64,000 bases of DNA from Candidatus Endomicrobiellum siamense (GTDB lineage: Bacteria > Elusimicrobiota > Endomicrobiia > Endomicrobiales > Endomicrobiaceae): contig JAIRXS010000020.1 in NCBI GenBank assembly GCA_031268145.1, positions 1 through 64,000 of the forward strand, given 5' to 3'. Of this stretch, positions 1 to 8,372 are shown one piece after another. A program made the translations under genes and the position numbers. Numbering within the stretch: position 1 is the stretch's first letter; each line of letters starts with the position of its first letter. The notes beneath the pieces were generated by a model. That model saw only the letters and a list, made by a program, of their open reading frames with translations, was not told the DNA's origin and searched no databases.

Positions 1-216
1 ATGACTTACAACTGGCTCAACAACCTCATCAGTGCCACATCCCACATCAACACGCTCAACACTATCAGCTGAACTACCAACAGTAATATTAATAACAGCA
101 CCACAACCACAACTAATTGACACTTTCATCTTACCATCGTCCTCACCGGGACCTGCATAACTATTTACGCTACACATCATTATAAACATACTCACCAACA
201 TCATTATCTTTTTCAT
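1..216 (-). CDS. small secreted protein, partial (runs off window start)
   Basis: Open frame from ATG at 216 to the window edge: MKKIMMLVSMFIMMCSVNSYAGPGEDDGKMKVSISCGCGAVINITVG...; signal peptide, SD-like GGAGAAAGAAGG upstream. Not in ORF track because truncated. Confidence 0.65.
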   Translation of the reverse strand, partial: MKKIMMLVSMFIMMCSVNSYAGPGEDDGKMKVSISCGCGAVINITVGSSADSVERVDVGCGTDEVVEPVVSH

Positions 217-521
217 TTCCTTCTTTCTCCTTAATCTTTTATTCTCAATAACTTACTTCTTTACATACTCTGCCACTATTGTCATTAATCTTTAGGCTAG
301 TTTGAAGTAGAAAGTTTTGGCCTTTGAGTCTTTTGTTTTTCTGCAGTATTATATTATACATAATTTAACAAACTAGATATCATCTGTACGCATTCATATG
401 GACTACTTTCCATTCCTGTCTTCTATCTTAATATTCCCATTATAAATTCTAATAATTCTTTCATGAACTCCCCCTAGTTTCAGGTTAGTTTATCATTTTT
501 TTCTCTTTTTCTCCTCTTTTT

Positions 522-542
522 TCTTTCATGCGTTTGTCGTGT
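522..542. repeat. MITE-like repeat, copy D (one terminus only)
   Basis: CTTTCATGCGTTTGTCGTG, matching the right terminus of the repeats at 1832-1943 and 16092-16216. Confidence 0.6.
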
Positions 543-600
543 ACTCAAAGAAAACCAAAATTTCCAAACCATGAATCCCCTATATTTAGTCTAATTAGAA

Positions 601-1512
601 TTATAATTTATTTAACAACTCAAAGGGATTTATGTTGAGTTTTGAAAATGCGAAACATTTTAACGCTAAATCTTTTAGCGATGCTCCAAAATGATAAACT
701 TCATTGTCATCTAAAATAATAAATCTATCGTGAAAAGTTTTTATTGTTTTTAAATCTATAGGTACATATTGCGCATTATGTTTTTGCAAATCAAGAGACA
801 AAGCGTTTTTGATACTTTTCGTGTATATTGTCGCTTTTACTCCCTTTCTTCTTTTGGTTAAAAGTTTGAAAACTCTGTCATCAACATAATTATCCACAAT
901 AATGATAGATTTTTTCGCTTTTCTTATTAAATCCGAGACAAAAGTATAAGCGTCAAATATTTGCCCTTCAAAAAACACGCCTTGTTTTGGAATAATTTGA
1001 TTTTGTTCCATAATATCAAAAACTTTTTCTAATTTTTCATCAGTCTTTAATTGTTTTAGTTCAAGCATATCTAATCTTTGAAACATTTGAGCATTTGAGA
1101 GCATAAATTTACGCATTTCAACAAAAGCTCTTATTATGTGCATATTCACTTCTACTGCACGTTTGCTTGATAATACGCTTGAAAGCATAGCTACTCCTTG
1201 CTCTGTAAAAACATAAGGATTAGAGTAAGAAAATTTAAGCATTTTGAGGTGGTCACAAATTGTGACCAGTTCATTTTTCTCTGCTTTATTTAATTGAAAC
1301 ATAAAATCTTGTGGAAATCTCATTAGATTTCTTTTCACAGATTGATTTAAAACTTTTGTTTCAACGCCGTATAACTCCGACAAATCTCTGTCTATCATTA
1401 CCTGCATTCCACGCATAGTAAATATTTTAGATTTTATATTATTGAATTGAGAACTTTCTAAAACATTTTCACTTTTTGACATTTGAAACCTCGTATTTAT
1501 TTTGTAGCTCAA
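601..1512 (-). CDS. ORF6N-domain protein with C-terminal PLD-like region
   Basis: N-terminus MRGMQVMIDRDLSELYGVETKVLNQSVKRNLMRFPQDFMFQL...VFTEQGVAMLSSVL is typical ORF6N; C-terminus HDRFIILDDNEVYHFGASLKDL resembles a PLD/HKD-like motif. Confidence 0.8.
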   Translation of the reverse strand: MSYKINTRFQMSKSENVLESSQFNNIKSKIFTMRGMQVMIDRDLSELYGVETKVLNQSVKRNLMRFPQDFMFQLNKAEKNELVTICDHLKMLKFSYSNPYVFTEQGVAMLSSVLSSKRAVEVNMHIIRAFVEMRKFMLSNAQMFQRLDMLELKQLKTDEKLEKVFDIMEQNQIIPKQGVFFEGQIFDAYTFVSDLIRKAKKSIIIVDNYVDDRVFKLLTKRRKGVKATIYTKSIKNALSLDLQKHNAQYVPIDLKTIKTFHDRFIILDDNEVYHFGASLKDLALKCFAFSKLNINPFELLNKL

Positions 1513-1831
1513 AATTATAATGCACCTACGCCAACAAAATTATACTAAATCGTAATGCTAGAACAAACAAATAAAACAGCTCAACTGATTTCAAGCAGGA
1601 CTGAACAATATCTTATGAAAGCAAACCTAAAGATATAAGAGAATTATACATGCTAAAAAAGCGTACTTATTAAAAACATCGGCATAGATAAGTCATAGAT
1701 GGGTATAAGCGATAGGTTAATCTTATCTGTTATCTTAAATGCGCTTTGGTTGTTATGTGATGTGAATACAGACAAAGACAAGTAACCTTGTTTTAGGAAA
1801 GTCAGCATCATTGCAAAACAACAGTAGGTTT

Positions 1832-1943
1832 AGGCAAAACGTATGAAAAATACTAACTCAACCCATCACCCTATCCAGCAAAAAGAGAGGAAACGGTCAC
1901 AACGACAATAAGATTTTATCATAGTTTTCATGCGTTTGTCGTG
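1832..1943. repeat. MITE-like repeat, copy A (full length)
   Basis: AGGCAAAACGTATGAAAA...TTTTCATGCGTTTGTCGTG imperfect terminal inverted repeats; interior shared with copy B (GACAATAAGATTTTATCATAG). Confidence 0.7.
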
Positions 1944-1969
1944 TCACACAATCTATTAACGTACTTTTT

Positions 1970-3062
1970 TTATTTATCATCTTTTTTCTCCAATTTCCAA
2001 GATAAGTATTCATCTATAAAACCGTCTATGTCGCCATCCATTACTGAATTAACTTGAGATGTTTCATAGCCTGTTCTGTGATCTTTAACAAGCTGATACG
2101 GCATAAAAACATAAGAACGTATCTGACTACCCCATTCTATCGCGCCTTTTTCATTATAATGTTTTTCATAAGACGCTCTTTGTTTCTCTTGTTCAAGCTC
2201 ATATAATTTAGCTTTTAAAAGCTTCATCGCTGTTGCTCTGTTTTTTATTTGTGATCTGTCATTTTGGGATTGCACAATAATACCTGTTGGAATATGCGTA
2301 ATTCTAACAGCTGAATCTGTTTTATTTATGTGTTGTCCTCCCGCTCCTGAAGCTCTATATGTATCAATTCTGATATCCTTATCCTCAATAATAATATTTA
2401 TATTATCATCTACTTCTGGAATAACATCCACGGAACTAAAAGATGTATGTCTTCTTTTATTAGAATCAAAAGGAGAAACTCTAACCAACCTGTGAACGCC
2501 AACTTCAGATTGTAGAAATCCATAGGCATAACCACCTTTTATAATCATTGTAATACTTTTAATACCAGCTTCATCACCATCTAAACTGTCAACAGCTTCT
2601 ATATCAAACCCTTTATCTTCAGCCCAACGAGAATACATTCTAACTAACATTTGCGCCCAATCGCAAGATTCAGTCCCACCTGCCCCAGCATGTATAGACA
2701 TAATTGCATTATTTTTATCATGTTGGTTGCCCAACTTTGTTTTCGTTTCAAAAGCAGACAACTCTTTTTCAACTTTTTTAGCGCTTATCTCTATTTCAGA
2801 TAAAGTACTTCCATCATTTTCAATAACAGCAAGTTCTTTTAGATCTATTAAGTCCTGCACTTGGTTTTTTATAGATTCCCAAGAGTTATTTAAACTTTTT
2901 AAACTGTCAAGCTCGGACATAACTGTCTTTGCTTTGTTTTGATCATTCCAAAAATTTGAATCTGAAATTTCTGCTTCAAGTTCTTTGATTTTTTGTATTT
3001 TTGTATCTAAATCAAAGAGACCTCCTTAAAGCAAGTATCCTTTCCTTTTGTTTTTCTAACAT
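1970..3062 (-). CDS. prfB: peptide chain release factor 2, expressed through programmed +1 frameshift
   Basis: GGQHINKTDSAVRITHIPTGI motif; upstream zero-frame ORF MLEKQKERILALRRSL-UGA joins at +1 to DLDTKIQKIKELEAEISDSNFWNDQNKAKTVMSELDSLK. Confidence 0.96.
3012..3026 (-). promoter_or_regulatory. RF2 autoregulatory +1 frameshift site
   Basis: Minus strand AGGAGG TCT CTT TGA T: internal SD-like element, CUU slippery codon and in-frame UGA. Confidence 0.95.
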
Positions 3063-3075
3063 ACAAAACCTCTTT

Positions 3076-4656
3076 TTATTTTCTTACAAAAAAAATATTT
3101 GAGAAAGATAACATTAATACTATAAAAAGCATAACTAAACTTATACCTATACACACATAAGCAAATATGTCGCCATGTTTTGTATAAAAAGTTTGAAAAT
3201 CGTTTTGCAAGAATACTCCTCTTAGCAATACACCTTTTGAAGACATAGTTTGCTTTACAATAAAACCAGACGGCGCAATTATTCCAGAAATGCCTGAATT
3301 ACTAGATACCAACATTGATTTTCTGTTTTCTATAGCTCTAAATACATTCATTATAAAATGTTGCGGCAGCACTGCCGTATCAAAAAACCAAGCATCATCA
3401 GCTTGGTTCGAAAGTACTTTTGCCCCAGAGAGTACAAAATGCCTAGAAATTTCTGGAAAGAAATTTTCAGAACATATTGTAGCTCCTAAATATATTTTCC
3501 CATTATTAAAAACCTTGGTATCATTACCTCTAGCAAAATCTCCCATTTGGTTTAAAATACTGAAAAACTTGGCAAGGAAAAATTTAAAAGGAATAAATTC
3601 TCCAAAAGGAACAAGATGTTTTTTCCTATGGACAGAAATATAATCTTTATCGTTTTCAAAAGCAAATGTAGCATTATAGGCTAAATCTTGTTCGTAAAAA
3701 TTAGAACCTACTACATTAAACCCACCTGATATATTTACAATATTTTTAACATTATTATAAACATGTTCCTCTACAGGTATATATCCTGGCAAAACGGTCT
3801 CCGGCCATACAACTAAATCTGTTTTATTTTCAGAAATTTTAATAGCATTATCTTTCAATATTTCTAAAATATATTCCTTATAAGCGCTATCCCATTTGCG
3901 GTTTTGGTCAATGTTCGGCTGAACTATAGAAACAGAAAACTCTTCACTCCCAAAAAAACTAAACTTTTCTGCCCTTACTGCCCCAAATACTAATGCAACT
4001 AAAACAACAGACAATGCTATATATAAATACTTTTTTTGATTCTCTTTTATCCAAAAATAAAAACAAAGATTACAAAACAATATTAAGAATGATACCCCAT
4101 AAACACCACAAATTTCAGATAATTGTATAATTTCAATAAATTTAAATTGCGAGTACCCCAACAACATCCAAGGGAATCCTGTAAGAAAATATGTTCTTAC
4201 ATATTCTAATAACACCCACAAAGCTGCACCAAAAACAACAATAGCACTATTTGCAAACACTTTATTTTTAACTTTTCTTGTATTGGCATAAACAAAAGAG
4301 ACAAGTAACGACCAAATACCCCAATATAAAGAAAGGTACGCCCATAAACAACAAGAGCTTACTATTGTTTGTAATAGAGAACCTGTATTAAATTTTAACA
4401 TCGGGACTAGCCAATAAAGGCCTATGGAGTTAAAAACAAATCCTGAAATAAACCCATAAAAAAACGATTTTTTGGAATTATCCCTTAGAATTACAAAAAG
4501 CAACGGTACAAATGCTATCCATATAAAAAAAAACAAATTAAACTTTGGAAACGAACAAACAGTTAACAAACCTGTAATACAACAAAATATAAGATTAATA
4601 CCACTTTTTATAAAATTACCTTTTGACATCTTCCCTTTTATCAAACACACGTTCAT
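3076..4656 (-). CDS. lnt: apolipoprotein N-acyltransferase
   Basis: Multi-TM N-terminus plus nitrilase-like domain (VVWPETVLPGY, KKHLVPFGEFIPF, GATICSENFFPE). Confidence 0.9.
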   Translation of the reverse strand: MNVCLIKGKMSKGNFIKSGINLIFCCITGLLTVCSFPKFNLFFFIWIAFVPLLFVILRDNSKKSFFYGFISGFVFNSIGLYWLVPMLKFNTGSLLQTIVSSCCLWAYLSLYWGIWSLLVSFVYANTRKVKNKVFANSAIVVFGAALWVLLEYVRTYFLTGFPWMLLGYSQFKFIEIIQLSEICGVYGVSFLILFCNLCFYFWIKENQKKYLYIALSVVLVALVFGAVRAEKFSFFGSEEFSVSIVQPNIDQNRKWDSAYKEYILEILKDNAIKISENKTDLVVWPETVLPGYIPVEEHVYNNVKNIVNISGGFNVVGSNFYEQDLAYNATFAFENDKDYISVHRKKHLVPFGEFIPFKFFLAKFFSILNQMGDFARGNDTKVFNNGKIYLGATICSENFFPEISRHFVLSGAKVLSNQADDAWFFDTAVLPQHFIMNVFRAIENRKSMLVSSNSGISGIIAPSGFIVKQTMSSKGVLLRGVFLQNDFQTFYTKHGDIFAYVCIGISLVMLFIVLMLSFSNIFFVRK

Positions 4657-4704
4657 TTATATAACACCATTGAAATAAGATATTTAAAACAAATAGTTCT
4701 AAAT

Positions 4705-7320
4705 TTAATTTGAACCACAACATTTTTTATATTTTTTACCACTACCACAAGGACAAAGATCGTTTCTTCCTATTTTGTTTAAATTATTAAGTTTATTAGG
4801 TGTTGCTTTCTCTTTTTTATTTCCTAAAAAACGACTTGAGCTTGTAACTTCTACATTGTCATTGCGTACTTGTGAGTGAGGAGGTTTTATGCTAACTTGA
4901 ACTTTAAAAATATATTCTATTGTGTTTTCTCTAATTCTTTTCATCATGGCTTCAAATAAAGCAAAAGATTCTTTTTGATATTCTATCTTAGGATCCTTTT
5001 GAGCATAAGCTCTAAAACCTATACCTCTCTTTAGTTGATCAAGCTCATATAAGTGGTCTTTCCAAGAAGAATCTATCATCTGCAAAAGAACCATTCTCTG
5101 TATTTGCGACATGAGTTCTGGGGTAATTTCACTTTTTCTTTTTTCATACGCCTCTAAAACTTTATCATAAATATCTTTCAAAAGAGCTTCTTTTGTTAAA
5201 AAACTTGTACCTTCTTCATTTTTTGACTCATAATGCATGCCAAAAGTCCTAGAAAGCCACGTATCTATACTTACAAAATCCCACTCCTCCGAATATTTTG
5301 CTGATGCCCACATATAAAGTTTTTCTTCTATAGATTCATAAATCATGTCTTTTACGGTGTCTGTAATATCTTCACCTTCTAAAATTTCATTTCTTAAATT
5401 ATAGACCGCTTCTCTCTGCTTATTCATAACATTATCAAAGTCTATTAATTGTTTTCTTATATCAAAATTCATACCTTCAACTTTTCTTTGAGCACTTTCT
5501 ACGGCTTTTGTTATCCATGGATGTTGAATACTTTCATCTTCTTTTAAACCAAATTTTTGCATTATAAGGGTCATTCTATCTGAACCAAAAAGACGCATAA
5601 GTTCATCTTCCATAGAAAGGAAAAATTTCGTAGAGCCAGGGTCGCCTTGCCTTCCTGCACGTCCTCTTAACTGATTATCTATTCTTCTAGATTCATGGCG
5701 TTCAGTACCTATTATACGTAAGCCCCCCAAATCTATAACTTCTTGATTTTGTAGCTTATCATGAGCACCAAGAACAATATCTGTACCTCTTCCAGCCATA
5801 TTTGTAGCTATAGTAACAGATCCCTTAGCCCCTGCAGCAGAAATTATTTGAGCTTCAAGCTCATGATACTTTGCATTTAAAACTTGATGAGGTATACCTC
5901 TATGCCTTAACATTGAAGCTATTTTTTCAGACTTTTCTATTGACCTTGTACCAACAAGCACAGGTTGTCCCTTTCTCCAAGATTCTTCTATTTCGTTGAC
6001 TATAGCTTTATCTTTTTCTTTCTCGGTCCTATAAATAACATCTGGATAATCTTTTCTCTTCATAGGATTATTTGTAGGCACTTCTACTACGCCAAGTTTA
6101 TAAATTTCCCAAAACTCTGCAGACTCTGTTGAAGCTGTACCTGTCATACCTGATATCTTTTTATACATTCTAAAAAAATTTTGAAAAGTTATAGTTGCAA
6201 GAGTTTGGTTTTCAGCTGCAATTTTTAGATTTTCTTTTGCTTCTACAGCTTGATGTAACCCATCTGACCATCTTCTTCCAGGCATAAGTCTACCTGTAAA
6301 CTCATCAACTATTATTACTTCCCCATTTTTCAAAACATACTCAACATCTTTATGATATAAATTGTGCGCTCTTATCGCTTGTGTTATATGGTGTACCCAT
6401 TCTGACTCTAAATCGTCATAAATATTTTTAACACCCAATATTTTTTCCGCTTTTAAAATACCTTCCTCGGTTAAAACTACAGATTGGTTCTTCTCATCAA
6501 GAAGATAATCATATCCTTTTGACAAATCCACATTATCATATTTAGCTTTTATTTCTTCACTTTCTGTAATTTTTCTCCCTTTTAACATAGGGACAATTTT
6601 ATCTGAAATATAATATTTATCTGTAGCCTGTTCTGCTGCTCCAGATATAATAAGAGGGGTCCTTGCCTCGTCAATTAAAATAGAATCTACTTCGTCTATA
6701 ATTGCATAATTTAAAGAGCGCAATACTCTCTCTTCTTTTGAAGTAACCATATTATCTCTTAAATAGTCAAAACCAAGATCATTGTTAGTAACATAAGTTA
6801 TATCGCAATTATATGCTTGCCTTCTCTCTTCATTTTTTGTTTCATGTCCAACATTGCCAACTGTAAGACCGAGCTTTTCATAAACTACACCCATCCATTC
6901 TGTATCTCTTTTAGCTAGATAATCATTAACTGTTACAATATGAACACCTTTCTGAGGTAACGCATTTAAATATGCGGCAAGTGTTGCAACTAAAGTTTTC
7001 CCCTCTCCTGTCTTCATTTCAGCAATCTTGCCTTTATGTAAAATGTAACCGCCCATTATTTGCACGTCAAAATGTCTTAATCCTATTGTTCTAACAGAAG
7101 CCTCTCTAACACAAGCAAATGCTTCTGGTAAAATATCATCTAAAGTTTCACCCTTAGAAAGACGTTCTCTAAATTCAACTGTTTTATTTTTTAAATCTTC
7201 ATCAGAAAACTGTTTTATAGAAGATTCTAAAGCATTGACTTTATCTACTATAGGCTCCATTGCTTTTATATCTCTTTCATTTTGAGAGCCAAAAATTAAA
7301 CCAAGAATTGTTTTTAACAT
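4705..7320 (-). CDS. secA: preprotein translocase ATPase SecA
   Basis: MKTGEGKTLVATLAAYLNAL, GRGTDIVLG, LRGRAGRQGDPG; C-terminal SEC-C zinc motif CPCGSGKKYKKCCG. Confidence 0.98.
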   Translation of the reverse strand: MLKTILGLIFGSQNERDIKAMEPIVDKVNALESSIKQFSDEDLKNKTVEFRERLSKGETLDDILPEAFACVREASVRTIGLRHFDVQIMGGYILHKGKIAEMKTGEGKTLVATLAAYLNALPQKGVHIVTVNDYLAKRDTEWMGVVYEKLGLTVGNVGHETKNEERRQAYNCDITYVTNNDLGFDYLRDNMVTSKEERVLRSLNYAIIDEVDSILIDEARTPLIISGAAEQATDKYYISDKIVPMLKGRKITESEEIKAKYDNVDLSKGYDYLLDEKNQSVVLTEEGILKAEKILGVKNIYDDLESEWVHHITQAIRAHNLYHKDVEYVLKNGEVIIVDEFTGRLMPGRRWSDGLHQAVEAKENLKIAAENQTLATITFQNFFRMYKKISGMTGTASTESAEFWEIYKLGVVEVPTNNPMKRKDYPDVIYRTEKEKDKAIVNEIEESWRKGQPVLVGTRSIEKSEKIASMLRHRGIPHQVLNAKYHELEAQIISAAGAKGSVTIATNMAGRGTDIVLGAHDKLQNQEVIDLGGLRIIGTERHESRRIDNQLRGRAGRQGDPGSTKFFLSMEDELMRLFGSDRMTLIMQKFGLKEDESIQHPWITKAVESAQRKVEGMNFDIRKQLIDFDNVMNKQREAVYNLRNEILEGEDITDTVKDMIYESIEEKLYMWASAKYSEEWDFVSIDTWLSRTFGMHYESKNEEGTSFLTKEALLKDIYDKVLEAYEKRKSEITPELMSQIQRMVLLQMIDSSWKDHLYELDQLKRGIGFRAYAQKDPKIEYQKESFALFEAMMKRIRENTIEYIFKVQVSIKPPHSQVRNDNVEVTSSSRFLGNKKEKATPNKLNNLNKIGRNDLCPCGSGKKYKKCCGSN

Positions 7321-7448
7321 TATTTTCCACCTTATTATTTAAATATTTATTAATTATAGCTTTATTTTTAAATATTTAAAATATCACATCATCGCACATA
7401 ATCTGCATATATTTTGTATAAGGATAAATAAAGACGACTAAACTACAA

Positions 7449-7496
7449 AAATAAAAAGAAGATATATGTGGTTTTTCATATATCTTCTTTTTATTT
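7449..7496 (-). terminator. A/T-rich hairpin terminator downstream of the MNT gene
   Basis: 20-nt perfect arms (AAATAAAAAGAAGATATATG / CATATATCTTCTTTTTATTT) with 8-nt loop. Confidence 0.75.
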
Positions 7497-7561
7497 CTCC
7501 TGTTACTTTTTCTCTTGTACTGCCCTACCTTATATCATAATCAGCTATTAATATCCATTCT

Positions 7562-7894
7562 TTAATTATATTTTTCATATATTGTTTTTCCCGCCTTTTC
7601 TACTTCGTATATAAAAAAACTACCTCTTTCTTTGTTTAGCATATATTCTGCCCTAGACTGGACCACTAAGTCCATAGGATAGACATACTTAACATTTATT
7701 TTAACTGCACAATTTCTCCTAATTCTCTCATCGGAATTTTTGACAACTAAGTCACTGTCTAAAATTATCAGTAAATCGATATCGCTATCTGACTTAGCCG
7801 TGCCTCTAGCATGTGACCCAAACAAAATTATCTTATAAGGATCGACAGGTTTCAAACTTTCTACTATTTTGTTTAAAATACTATTAATTTCCAT
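7562..7894 (-). CDS. MNT-type nucleotidyltransferase domain protein (orphan)
   Basis: GSHARGTAKSDSDIDLLIIL (GSx10DxD motif); paralogous to 16452-16805. Confidence 0.85.
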   Translation of the reverse strand: MEINSILNKIVESLKPVDPYKIILFGSHARGTAKSDSDIDLLIILDSDLVVKNSDERIRRNCAVKINVKYVYPMDLVVQSRAEYMLNKERGSFFIYEVEKAGKTIYEKYN

Positions 7895-7970
7895 TTACCC
7901 CCCCCTTCATCTGTCTTTATATATTTTTACCTTATTGCATTACTAATGTCAATGTACTGTAGAATATCAT

Positions 7971-8040
7971 ACACGACAAATACATGAAATATTTATCGAC
8001 GAAAGTCAACCTATCACTCTACCCTCTCCAGCAAGAAGAG
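7971..8040. repeat. MITE-like repeat, copy C (left half)
   Basis: CACGACAAATACATGAAATATTTATCGACGAAAGTCAACCTATCACTCTACCCTCTCCAGCAAGAAGAG, matches left half of copy B. Confidence 0.65.
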
Positions 8041-8372
8041 CTGTACTTATTTTTATAGATAACAACATTTATTTGATATTACATAAAAAAGTTTATACAA
8101 TAATTTATGAATAAATTTTATAGATTTAATCAATTGGAAACAAAGTTTATATCTTGGCTTACATATGATAAAGTTAAAATTATATTCTATAAAGATTTAG
8201 ATAAGTATTTGTCTAAAAATAGATATAAAAACAGATCTATAAGCAATATTACTTACATTACAGCGCCTAGACTAATTGACTGGATCCTACTCAAAGGTTG
8301 CTCCCTCTGCCTTAATCGTTTCTTGCAAAAATTGAAGACTTTACTCATAAAATATTTAAAGAGGTACATAAT

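Noticed and set aside
240-600. Possible hidden gene in the long AT-rich gap
   Set aside because: Stops in all frames at short intervals and no recognisable peptide; only the repeat terminus is supported.
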